DNA from: Jiangella anatolica
Lineage (GTDB): Bacteria > Actinomycetota > Actinomycetes > Jiangellales > Jiangellaceae
Direction of reading: 5' to 3'
DNA length: 34,595 nt
Assembly: GCF_003236295.1 (NCBI RefSeq)
Contig: NZ_POTW01000074.1
Coordinates: 1 to 34,595 of the forward strand
The notes beneath the pieces are model-generated. The model saw nothing but the letters and a program-made list of their open reading frames with translations. It did not search any database and was not told where the DNA came from. Made by a program: the position numbers and the translations under genes. Below, piece after piece: positions 7,616-14,344 of this stretch (positions are counted from its first letter, which is position 1; every line of letters starts with the position of its first letter).

Positions 7616-10441
7616 GTGACCCCCGCCATCGACGTCGAGGCGCTGCGCGCCGCCATCGGCCCGGCCCACGTCAGTGACCGCATCGCCGACCGGGCCCGGA
7701 TGGCGCATGACGCCTCCCACTATCTGCTGACCCCGGCCGCGGTGGTGACGCCGTCGTCGGTGCCCGAGGTGGCGGCGCTGCTGGCGACCGCGCACCGCGA
7801 CGGCGTCCCGCTGACGTTCCGGTCCGGCGGGACGAGCCTGTCCGGGCAGGCCGGCACCGACGCCGTCCTCGTCGACACGCGCCGGCACTTCGGCGGCGTG
7901 ACGGTGCTCGACGACGGTGCGCGGGTGCGGGCCGAGCCGGGCGCCGTCGTGCGCCGGGTGAACGCCGCGCTGGCGCCGTACCGGCGGCGGCTCGGGCCGG
8001 ACCCGGCCAGCGAGGCGGCCTGCACCGTCGGCGGCGTCGTCGCGAACAACTCGTCCGGGATGACCAGCTCGACGACGGCGACGGCGTACCGCACGCTGGC
8101 CGGGCTGGAGCTGGTGCTGCCCAGCGGCACGTACCTCGACACCGCCGCGGCGGGCGCGGACGGGCGGCTGGCCGCGCTGGAGCCGGCGCTGCACGCGGGA
8201 CTGGCCCGGCTGCGGGATCGGCTGCGCGCCGACGCCTTCCTGCGCGGGCGGATCGAGCACCAGTTCTCGATGAAGAACACGATGGGCTACGGCCTGAACG
8301 CGTTCCTCGACCACGACGCGCCGGTCGACATCCTGGCCCACCTGGTGGTCGGGTCGGAGGGGACGCTGGCCTTCGTCGCGTCGGCGACGTTCGACACGCT
8401 GCCGGTGCTGCCGCACGTCGCGACCGCGCTGCTGGTGTTCGACCGGCTGGACGCGGCCATCGGCGCGCTGCCGGCGCTGGTCGGGGCCGGGGCGGGCGCC
8501 GTCGAGCTGATGGACGCGACGTCGCTGCGGGTCGCGGCCGCGGACCCGGGCGCGCCGGCGGTGATCCGGTCGCTGCGGGTCGAGCAGCACACGGCGCTGC
8601 TGGTCGAGGTCGCGGCGGCGACGGCGGAGGAACTGGCCGTCCTGTCGGCGGCCGTCGGCGCCGTCGTCGCGCGGCTGCCGCTGAGCGGACCGGCGGCGCT
8701 GTCGTCCGACGCCGCGCAGCGGGCCGCCGCCTGGCACGTCCGCAAGGGCCTCTACGCGACGGTGGCCGGCGCCCGGCCGCAGGGCACGACGGCGCTGCTC
8801 GAGGACGTCGTCGTCCCGGCGCCCGCCCTGGGGCCGGCGGTTCGCGAGCTGCAGGGCCTGTTCGACCGGTACGCCTACGGCGACGCCGTCATCTTCGGGC
8901 ACGCCCGCGACGCGAACCTGCACTTCATGATCACGCCGCGGCTGGACGACCCGCACGAGCTGGACACGTACGCCGCGTTCACCGAGGACCTCGTCGACCT
9001 CGTGCTCGGCGCCGACGGCTCGCTCAAGGCCGAGCACGGCACCGGCCGGATCATGGCGCCCTACGTCCGCCGCCAGTACGGCGACGAGCTCTACGCCGTC
9101 ATGCGTGAGGTGAAGGCGCTGTGCGACCCGCGCGGCGTGCTGGCGCCCGGCGTCGTGCTGGACGAGGACCCGACGGCGCACCTGCGTCACCTCAAGACCG
9201 TGCCGGCGGTCGACCCGGCGCTGGACACCTGCGTCGACTGCGGCTACTGCGAGCCGGTCTGCCCGTCGCGGGATGTGACGACGACGCCGCGGCAGCGGAT
9301 CGCGCTGCTGCGCGAGATCGCCGTCGCGACGCCGGAGGTACGTGCGGAGCTGGAGAAGGCCTACCGCTACGACGCCGTGCAGACCTGTGCCGCGGACTCG
9401 CTGTGCGTCACCGCCTGCCCGGTCCAGATCGACACCGGCGCGGCGATGAAGGCGCGCCGCGCGGAGTCGCTGGGGCCGATCGCGCAGCGGGCCGGCACGA
9501 CCGCGGCGCGCCACTGGGGTGCGGGGGTGACGGCGGCCCGGGCCGGCCTGCGGGTCGCGTCGGCGCTGCCGGGTCCGGTCGTGTCGGGCGCGTCGTCGCT
9601 GGCCAGGGCGGTGCTCGGCACCGAGTGGATCCCGGCGGCGGACGGCTCGCTGCCGGGACCGGGGCGGCCGCGGCCGTCGGCGTCGCCATCGGGCGGGGCT
9701 GCGGAGGCGGTGTACTTCCCGGCTTGCATCGGCGCGCTGTTCGCGCCCGAGGGCGACGGCGACGGCGTCACGGCGGCGTTCCTCGCGCTGGCTCGACGCG
9801 CCGGTGTCGACGTCGCGATCGCCGAGCGGACGCCGTCGCTGTGCTGCGGCACGCCGTGGGCATCGAAGGGGCTGAAGGCCGGCGCCGCCGTGATGGCGCA
9901 GCAGGTGTTCGCCGCGCTCTGGCCGCTGACCGACGACGGCCGACTGCCGGTCGTCGCCGACGCGTCGTCCTGCTCGCACGGGCTGGCCGGTCTCGGGTCA
10001 TCGCTGCCCGCGTCCGACGCCGCCCAGTGGGAGCGGGTGACGGTGGTCGACGCGGTCGCGTTCGTCCGGTCGTCGGTGCTGCCGCGGCTCGCGCCCGTTC
10101 CCGACGCACACCGGCTGGACCGCGTCGTGCTGCATCCGACCTGCGCCAGTGTCCATCTCGGCGACGTCGACGACCTGGTCGCGCTCGGGTCCGCCGTCGC
10201 GCGGGAGGCGGTCGTGCCGTCGGACTGGGGCTGCTGCGGCTTCGCCGGCGACCGCGGCCTGCTGCATCCCGAGCTCACCCGCGGCGCGACCGCGGCCGAG
10301 GCGGCCACCGTCGCCGCCGTGGGGGAGGCGGGCGGGTACGCGTCGTGCAACCGCACCTGCGAGCTGGGCATGACCCGCGCCACCGGCAAGCCGTACCGTC
10401 ACGTCCTGGAACTGCTGGAGGAGGCCACGCGCCCGGCCTGA
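7616..10441 (+). CDS. FAD-binding and Fe-S dehydrogenase, D-lactate/2-hydroxyacid type
   Basis: A 941-residue single-chain enzyme starting at GTG 7616. Order of domains: FAD_binding_4 (about 35-220, with FRSGGTSLSGQAGTDAV and the VVANNSSGM flavin loop); FAD-oxidase C-terminal domain (about 240-520, with HARDANLHFMI and AEHGTGR); two 4Fe-4S motifs (CVDCGYCEPVCP near 538, and CAADSLCVTACP about 55 residues later, Asp in place of one Cys spacing as in this family); and a CCG-type domain (SLCCGTPW, DWGCCGFAG, CNRTCELG). This fuses what GlcD and GlcF, or LldEFG-like proteins, supply separately. It would oxidise a 2-hydroxy acid such as D-lactate and pass electrons through the Fe-S clusters to quinone or another acceptor. 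Its end overlaps the convergent TetR gene by 43 bp. Confidence 0.93.
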   Translation: MTPAIDVEALRAAIGPAHVSDRIADRARMAHDASHYLLTPAAVVTPSSVPEVAALLATAHRDGVPLTFRSGGTSLSGQAGTDAVLVDTRRHFGGVTVLDDGARVRAEPGAVVRRVNAALAPYRRRLGPDPASEAACTVGGVVANNSSGMTSSTTATAYRTLAGLELVLPSGTYLDTAAAGADGRLAALEPALHAGLARLRDRLRADAFLRGRIEHQFSMKNTMGYGLNAFLDHDAPVDILAHLVVGSEGTLAFVASATFDTLPVLPHVATALLVFDRLDAAIGALPALVGAGAGAVELMDATSLRVAAADPGAPAVIRSLRVEQHTALLVEVAAATAEELAVLSAAVGAVVARLPLSGPAALSSDAAQRAAAWHVRKGLYATVAGARPQGTTALLEDVVVPAPALGPAVRELQGLFDRYAYGDAVIFGHARDANLHFMITPRLDDPHELDTYAAFTEDLVDLVLGADGSLKAEHGTGRIMAPYVRRQYGDELYAVMREVKALCDPRGVLAPGVVLDEDPTAHLRHLKTVPAVDPALDTCVDCGYCEPVCPSRDVTTTPRQRIALLREIAVATPEVRAELEKAYRYDAVQTCAADSLCVTACPVQIDTGAAMKARRAESLGPIAQRAGTTAARHWGAGVTAARAGLRVASALPGPVVSGASSLARAVLGTEWIPAADGSLPGPGRPRPSASPSGGAAEAVYFPACIGALFAPEGDGDGVTAAFLALARRAGVDVAIAERTPSLCCGTPWASKGLKAGAAVMAQQVFAALWPLTDDGRLPVVADASSCSHGLAGLGSSLPASDAAQWERVTVVDAVAFVRSSVLPRLAPVPDAHRLDRVVLHPTCASVHLGDVDDLVALGSAVAREAVVPSDWGCCGFAGDRGLLHPELTRGATAAEAATVAAVGEAGGYASCNRTCELGMTRATGKPYRHVLELLEEATRPA

Positions 10442-11103
10442 TCGCGCAGCCGGTCCAGGCCGTCGAGCACGAGGTCGAGGGCGAACTCGAACTCGACCTG
10501 GTCGTCGCACCCCGGTCCGACCACGCTGCCGTGGTCGTGGCTGATGCCCATGACCAGCTCGGCGATGTGGGGGAAGCGCTCGGCGAGCTCCGGTGGCGGT
10601 GGGGGCGCGTCGGCCGGCCCGGAGTCCTCGAACAGCTCCTGCGAGAAGCCCAGCAGCCGGCTGCCCATGACGTGCATGGCGTGGTGGGTCAGGTCGATCG
10701 AGAAGCCACCGGCCCGGAAGACCCCGATCATCGAGTCCATGTAGGTCATCACCGCGGGGGTCGGGTCGGGCCGCGCCCTGGTCCGCTCCTCGATCACCCG
10801 GGACGCCCACGGGTGGCGCAGCAGGACGCGGCGGGCCGACAGCACCCGGCCGCGGACGATCGCCTTCCAGTCGGTCCCGCCGCCCGGTGGGTCGATCTCG
10901 CCGACCACGGCGTCGACCATGCCGTCGAGCAGCTCGTCCTTGTTCTGGACGTGCTTGTACAGGGCCATGGGCACGACGCCCAGCTCATGAGCGATCTTGC
11001 GCATGCTGAGCGCCTCGACGCCGCCGGCGTCGGCCAGGGCGACGGCGGCGGCGAGCACGCGCTCCTTGCTCAACGGCGCCCGGGGCCGCTCCCGCGTGGT
11101 CAT
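10399..11103 (-). CDS. TetR-family regulator with TetR-type C-terminal domain
   Basis: A 234-residue regulator (from ATG 11103). Residues about 10-55 hold the HTH (MRKIAHELGVVPMALYKHVQ), with the LYKHVxNKDELLDGMVDAV run typical of the TetR_C_1 subgroup. The C-terminal domain includes HPWASRVIEERT and an acidic loop with five consecutive prolines. AGGGAGG lies about 8 nt upstream of the ATG; a further in-frame ATG at 11139 lies inside the operator region and is unlikely. It faces a small membrane-protein gene across a strikingly symmetric operator pair, so it probably represses both. Ligand unknown. Confidence 0.9.
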   Translation of the reverse strand: MTTRERPRAPLSKERVLAAAVALADAGGVEALSMRKIAHELGVVPMALYKHVQNKDELLDGMVDAVVGEIDPPGGGTDWKAIVRGRVLSARRVLLRHPWASRVIEERTRARPDPTPAVMTYMDSMIGVFRAGGFSIDLTHHAMHVMGSRLLGFSQELFEDSGPADAPPPPPELAERFPHIAELVMGISHDHGSVVGPGCDDQVEFEFALDLVLDGLDRLRDQAGRVASSSSSRT

Positions 11104-11117
11104 CCGTCCATCCTCCC

Positions 11118-11146
11118 TTGACAGGTGTACGGCGTCCACCTAGCGT
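11118..11146 (+). promoter_or_regulatory. Promoter of the small membrane protein gene
   Basis: TTGACA (11118-11123), 17-nt spacer, TAGCGT (11141-11146). The spacer is exactly the operator at 11124-11140, so repressor and RNA polymerase would compete. Confidence 0.65.
11124..11140. promoter_or_regulatory. TetR operator, imperfect copy
   Basis: GGTGTACG-G-CGTCCACC, a 17-bp palindrome with one mismatch, filling the spacer between -35 and -10 of the plus-strand promoter. Confidence 0.75.
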
Positions 11147-11156
11147 AGTGGACAAC

Positions 11157-11173
11157 GGTGTACGCCGTACACC
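11157..11173. promoter_or_regulatory. TetR operator, perfect copy
   Basis: GGTGTACG-C-CGTACACC, a perfect 17-bp palindrome 33 bp from the first copy. On the minus strand it is preceded by CTGACA (-35-like), mirroring the plus-strand layout, so it probably blocks the regulator's own promoter. The 15-bp segments 11119-11133 and 11164-11178 are exact inverted copies. Confidence 0.8.
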
Positions 11174-11197
11174 TGTCAGCAGGATGGAGGGCGAGCC

Positions 11198-11584
11198 ATG
11201 GTGACCGCCGACTTCCGCGACGACGTGTCCGTCGCGTACGAGACCCGCAAGGAACTGGGGCCCGAGTACGAGCGCGCGGTGCTGGAGTCCTTCGTCGACC
11301 GCGCCGCCGCGGCCATCGACCAGCGGGTGGACGCCCGGCTGGCGCAGCTCGGCGTCGGCGCGGCGCCGGCGCCCGCCCGGCCGAAGCAGCGCCAGGGGGA
11401 GCAGCCCGACAACGCCTACGTGGCGGTGCCGGTCTTCTCGCTGATCTTCGGCGTCGGCGGCTCGATCTGGCTGACCGGCATCGCCCATGCCGATGCCGAC
11501 GCCGTCTTCGCCATGTGGCTGGGGATCGTGCTGCTCAACCTCGTCTTCGCGCGGCTGGTCAGGGGCCTGCGCCGAGGAAGTTGA
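11198..11584 (+). CDS. Small two-helix membrane protein under TetR control
   Basis: A 128-residue protein. The first 60 residues are charged and helical (ERAVLESFVDRAAAAIDQRV), then a basic Pro/Gln linker, then two hydrophobic segments (YVAVPVFSLIFGVGGSIWLTGI and AVFAMWLGIVLLNLVFARLV, given with slight trimming) and an Arg-rich end. I do not recognise a named family. GGAGGGCG precedes ATG 11198. The promoter spacer is a TetR operator, so the protein should be induced when the adjacent regulator is released. It may serve envelope stress or export, but this is a guess. Confidence 0.75.
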   Translation: MVTADFRDDVSVAYETRKELGPEYERAVLESFVDRAAAAIDQRVDARLAQLGVGAAPAPARPKQRQGEQPDNAYVAVPVFSLIFGVGGSIWLTGIAHADADAVFAMWLGIVLLNLVFARLVRGLRRGS

Positions 11585-11650
11585 TCTTGGAGTAAGGCCG
11601 GTATCTATCGGACAAATGCGCCTGCGATAGCGGCTTCACTCCAGATCAAC
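11580..11650. terminator. Long imperfect hairpin after the two-helix protein gene
   Basis: Outer arms GTTGATCTTGGAGT (11580-11593) and ACTCCAGATCAAC (11638-11650) pair with one bulge, and the inner halves AAGGCCGGTATC and GATAGCGGCTT continue the stem with small defects around a loop of about 20 nt. It contains the stop codon of the upstream gene and ends 16 nt before the convergent MBL gene. It is probably a bidirectional terminator; it may also belong to a dispersed repeat family. Confidence 0.55.
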
Positions 11651-11665
11651 GTTGATGAGCGGGGG

Positions 11666-12463
11666 TCAGGCCGACCACAGGCGTCGGCCGTCGCGGCTGG
11701 TGACCCGGCCGAAGCGCAGACCGGGGAAGTGGGCTCCGGCGCCGACGGTGCCGGGGCGTTCGAGCTCGGTCCAGAGCCAGGCGCGGCTGCGTTCGGCCCG
11801 CTCGGGGTCGACGTCGCCGAACGAGTGCCACGCCGGCTCGGTGAGCTGGGCCGGGACGGTGATCGCGTCGCCGGCCAGGATGACGCGGTCGCCGCCGGAC
11901 GACACCACCACGGCGAGGTGCCCGGGCGTGTGTCCGGGCGTGGCGACGACGTCGACCCCCGGCGCGACGGCGCGGTCGCCGTCGACGGGCCGCAGGTCGG
12001 CGGACGTCGCGCGGAAGCCGGCGCGAACGTGCTCGGCCATCTCGCCGTCGCCGTCGACGAACCAGGCCCCGTCGGCCGCGCCGAACCACACGGTCGCTGC
12101 CGGGAAGACCGGCCGGCCGTCGTGGCCGAACAGCCAGCCGACGTGGTCGGCGTGCAGGTGCGTGCACACGACGTCGGTCACGTCGCCGGGATGCGTTCCG
12201 CCGGCCTGCAGTGCGACCGGCAACTGGCCCCCGACCAGCGCCATGCCGTCCGGAAGCGCGGTGCGCGCCGGGCCGAGGCCGGCGTCGATCAGGACCACGC
12301 GCTCGCCGGTGCGGACGAGGAAGCAGCCGATCGGCAGCCACGCGACGCCGCTGGCGTCGAACGGCTCCGGTGGGTCGTGGACCGGCTCGCGGGTGAAGTA
12401 CGAGGGCCGGGCGACGAAGGTGCCGTCCGACATCGGCACCACGTCGATCTCGCCGAGCCGCAT
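11666..12463 (-). CDS. MBL-fold metallo-hydrolase
   Basis: A 265-residue metallo-beta-lactamase-fold enzyme. It carries THLHADHVGW (the HxHxDH zinc motif near residue 101), a downstream GHTPGHLAVVV histidine and VILAGDAIT with the bridging Asp, then AHFPG near the end. This order matches lactonases, quorum-quenching AiiA-like enzymes and related ester hydrolases. No signal peptide, so cytosolic. It lies 15 nt downstream of the alpha/beta hydrolase gene on the same strand, so the two are probably co-transcribed from the TetR-controlled region at 13585. Substrate unknown. Confidence 0.9.
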   Translation of the reverse strand: MRLGEIDVVPMSDGTFVARPSYFTREPVHDPPEPFDASGVAWLPIGCFLVRTGERVVLIDAGLGPARTALPDGMALVGGQLPVALQAGGTHPGDVTDVVCTHLHADHVGWLFGHDGRPVFPAATVWFGAADGAWFVDGDGEMAEHVRAGFRATSADLRPVDGDRAVAPGVDVVATPGHTPGHLAVVVSSGGDRVILAGDAITVPAQLTEPAWHSFGDVDPERAERSRAWLWTELERPGTVGAGAHFPGLRFGRVTSRDGRRLWSA

Positions 12464-12478
12464 CGTGCCTCCAGGTCG

Positions 12479-13273
12479 TCAGCCGCGTCCTGATGCCGAC
12501 TGTACGAACCGAGCCAGCTCGGCCGCCATGGGTGCGGACTCCCAGGTGTGGTCAGCGCCCGGCATCACCTTCTTCACGCTGCCCGGGATGGCGGCCAGCA
12601 CCGAGGCGGCGGCGACGTGCATCTCGTCGAACGTCTTCTCGCCGAGCAGGAACGCCGTCGGCACCCGGACGTCCGCGAACAGCTCGGCCTGCGGCCCGGA
12701 GTCGGCCCAGACCAGCGACTCGCCGTCGGCCCGGTAGCTGACCACCTGGGCGGCGAACATCTCGTACATCGGATCCTTCTTCGCCTCCGCCAGCCACTCC
12801 GGCGGCATGTCCTTCATGTAATGGGTCAGCGCGCCGTCGCAGTCGCCGGCGTCCATCCGCCGCTCCACCTCGCCGATCCACTCCGCGACGGTGCCGACCG
12901 GCGCGATCGGCGCCTCCCACAGCGCCAGCGCGGTCACCGGCAGCCCGTTCGCGGCCGCGGCCAGGGAGATCGAGCAGCCGGACGAGTGCCCGCACAGCGC
13001 CGCCTCGCCGCCGAGCAGGTCCATCAGCGCGCGCAGCGCGGCGAGCTCGCGGTCCAGGCCGATGCGGCCGGTGGCCTCGCTCTCGCCGCGGCCGATGCGG
13101 TCGTAGACGATCGTCGCGATGCCCCGTTCGGCGGCCAGTTCGGCGGTCTCGGTGGTGACGGGGTCGATCGCGCGGAACGGCCCGGCGCCGGCGACGAAGA
13201 TCAGCCCGGGGCCGTCGCCGTAGCGGTCGAAGGCGACCCGGTCGCCCAGGGCGGTGGTGACGTACTCGGTCAT
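12479..13273 (-). CDS. Alpha/beta hydrolase
   Basis: A 264-residue alpha/beta-hydrolase. It shows the family's early LIFVAGAG strand-loop (oxyanion hole region), IVYDRIGRGES near residues 62-72, the nucleophile elbow CGHSSGC (Ser within GxSxG-like GHSSG near 115), a cap region, and the late PGADHTWE histidine. Members cleave esters, lactones or C-C bonds. AAGGAG lies 8 nt before the ATG. Upstream on the same strand is a DUF1905 remnant, then the divergent TetR gene with two operators; downstream is an MBL hydrolase. The set looks like a regulated degradative or detoxifying unit, substrate unknown. Confidence 0.9.
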   Translation of the reverse strand: MTEYVTTALGDRVAFDRYGDGPGLIFVAGAGPFRAIDPVTTETAELAAERGIATIVYDRIGRGESEATGRIGLDRELAALRALMDLLGGEAALCGHSSGCSISLAAAANGLPVTALALWEAPIAPVGTVAEWIGEVERRMDAGDCDGALTHYMKDMPPEWLAEAKKDPMYEMFAAQVVSYRADGESLVWADSGPQAELFADVRVPTAFLLGEKTFDEMHVAAASVLAAIPGSVKKVMPGADHTWESAPMAAELARFVQSASGRG

Positions 13274-13292
13274 CTGATGCTCCTTCGTCGGG

Positions 13293-13433
13293 TCAGTGGC
13301 GGTGCTGGAGGTGGACGGCGACGTCGTCGCCGGCGCCCTTGCCGATGGCCTTCCGGACGGCGGCCTTGACCGGGACGATGTGCGTCCCGTCGCCCAGCGG
13401 CAGCAGCGTCGCTTCGAACGGGTGGCCGTCCAT
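13293..13433 (-). pseudogene. DUF1905 remnant, C-terminal half only
   Basis: 46 codons matching only the second half of DUF1905 proteins: a start at DGHPFEATLLPLGDGTHIVP, then VKAAVRKAIGKGAGDDVAV. DUF1905 proteins are normally about 90-100 residues and begin with another beta-rich half, which is missing. The frame stays open upstream, but there it reads into the palindromic element at 13441-13565 and shows no family similarity. The remnant stops 19 nt before the alpha/beta hydrolase start. It may be a genuine short protein from ATG 13433, but truncation by rearrangement at the palindrome is the simpler reading. Confidence 0.6.
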
Positions 13434-13440
13434 CGTGCCG

Positions 13441-13565
13441 GCCGTGCCCGGCATTGGAGGGGCGGGGCGCTGCGCCGGCTCCGCATTTCGTGGCGGAAAA
13501 GCATGCCACGAAATGCTCTTTAGACGCCGGCTCCGCACACCCGCCCCTCCAACGCCGGGCACGGC
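13441..13565. repeat. Nested palindromic element (about 125 bp)
   Basis: Outer arms 13441-13466 and 13540-13565 are 26 nt each and pair at 25 positions (left arm begins GCCGTGCCCGGC). Inside them is a second inverted repeat, GCATTTCGTGGC (13483-13494) and GCCACGAAATGC (13505-13516), with a 10-nt loop. The 13-mer CGCCGGCTCCGCA occurs as a direct repeat at 13473-13485 and 13525-13537. It encodes no evident protein and lies between the DUF1905 remnant and the TetR operators. It looks like a miniature mobile or REP-like element, or a cruciform-forming block; it is far longer than a terminator needs. Confidence 0.75.
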
Positions 13566-13584
13566 TCTCACCTCCGGGTTTGCT

Positions 13585-13605
13585 CATACTGGACCGTCCA
13601 GTATG
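13585..13605. promoter_or_regulatory. TetR operator, perfect 21-bp palindrome
   Basis: Arms CATACTGGAC and GTCCAGTATG around a central C. It covers the -35-like TGGACC (13590-13595) of the TetR promoter. Confidence 0.85.
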
Positions 13606-13607
13606 GC

Positions 13608-13628
13608 CAGACTAGACTGTCCAGTATG
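13608..13628. promoter_or_regulatory. TetR operator, second imperfect copy
   Basis: CAGACTAGAC-T-GTCCAGTATG, same length as the first site, with an identical right arm and two changes in the left. It covers the -10-like TAGACT (13613-13618), 17 nt from the -35. Centres are 23 bp apart. Confidence 0.75.
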
Positions 13629-13664
13629 ATGACGTCAGCAACGGGATCCACGAGGGGAGCGACG

Positions 13665-14294
13665 ATGGCGGAGGCCGGGGCACGGCCGTGGGCGCGATCG
13701 GACGAGAAGCACCAGGCGATCGTCCGGGCGGCGCGCGAGGTGTTCCTCGACAAGGGCTACCTCGGCACGAACATGGACCTGATCGCGTCCCGGTCCGGCG
13801 TGTCGAAGCAGACGGTCTACACGCACTTCGGCAGCAAGGAGGCGCTGTTCGTCGAGATCGTCGGCTCGATGACCGGCGCCGCCGGCGACCGCGTCCACCA
13901 CGACCGCCCGGAGCTGGGCGACGGGGACCTCGAGGCGTACCTGCGCGCGTTCGCCGAGCGGCAGCTGCGCATCGTCACCGAGCCCGAGCTGCTGCGACTG
14001 CGCCGGCTGGTCATCGGCGAGGTGGGCCGCTTCCCGGAGCTGGCGAAGGTGCTCTACGAGCGTGGGCCGCAGCGGGCGATCGACGAGCTGACGGCGATGT
14101 TCGAGCCGCTGCGCGAGCGGGGACTGCTCGCCGGCGATCCCGCCGCGATGGCCGAGTGGTTCAACTGGCTGGTCATGGCGGCGCCGCTGAACCGCGCCAT
14201 GATGCTCGGCGACGCCGCCGTCCCCGCCGACGACGACCTGCGCCGCCACGTCGCCGAGGCCGTCCGCATCTTCCTCGCCGCCTTCGCCCCATGA
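13665..14294 (+). CDS. TetR-family regulator
   Basis: A 209-residue regulator. Residues about 12-60 carry the HTH in AREVFLDKGYLGTNMDLIAS and SGVSKQTVYTHFGSKEALF; the C-terminal half resembles the TetR_C_33/AefR-like type with LRLRRLVIGEVGRFPELAK near 107-125. I chose ATG 13665 for its GAGGGGAG ribosome-binding site; ATG 13626, 7 nt after TAGACT, could be a leaderless start adding 13 residues. Two 21-bp operators cover the promoter, so it represses itself and probably the divergent hydrolase genes. Its stop codon lies in the palindrome at 14289-14344. Confidence 0.88.
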   Translation: MAEAGARPWARSDEKHQAIVRAAREVFLDKGYLGTNMDLIASRSGVSKQTVYTHFGSKEALFVEIVGSMTGAAGDRVHHDRPELGDGDLEAYLRAFAERQLRIVTEPELLRLRRLVIGEVGRFPELAKVLYERGPQRAIDELTAMFEPLRERGLLAGDPAAMAEWFNWLVMAAPLNRAMMLGDAAVPADDDLRRHVAEAVRIFLAAFAP

Positions 14295-14344
14295 TCATCG
14301 GCGATCCGCCACACCCCGCTGTGGGCGATCGCCGATGATCATGG
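14289..14344. repeat. 56-bp palindromic repeat, copy 1
   Basis: Arms of 25 nt (14289-14313, 14320-14344) pair except at two positions, with loop CCCCGC. The left arm begins CCATGATCATCGGCGATC. The copy at 15319-15374 differs at only two of 56 bases and has the same orientation. The inner TGATCA at 14292-14297 supplies the stop codons of both convergent genes (TGA on each strand). It can act as a bidirectional terminator, but the near-identical second copy marks it as a repeat. Confidence 0.85.

Noticed and set aside
7589-9979. Very long open frame (796 codons) on the minus strand opposite the FAD/Fe-S dehydrogenase
   Set aside because: It is a shadow of the plus-strand gene: Arg/Pro/Gly-rich, no recognisable domain, while the opposite frame has complete FAD, Fe-S and CCG motifs. 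High GC leaves antisense frames open.
9121-11121. 666-codon plus-strand open frame crossing two genes
   Set aside because: It is out of frame with the dehydrogenase and antisense to the TetR gene; composition is typical of a shadow.
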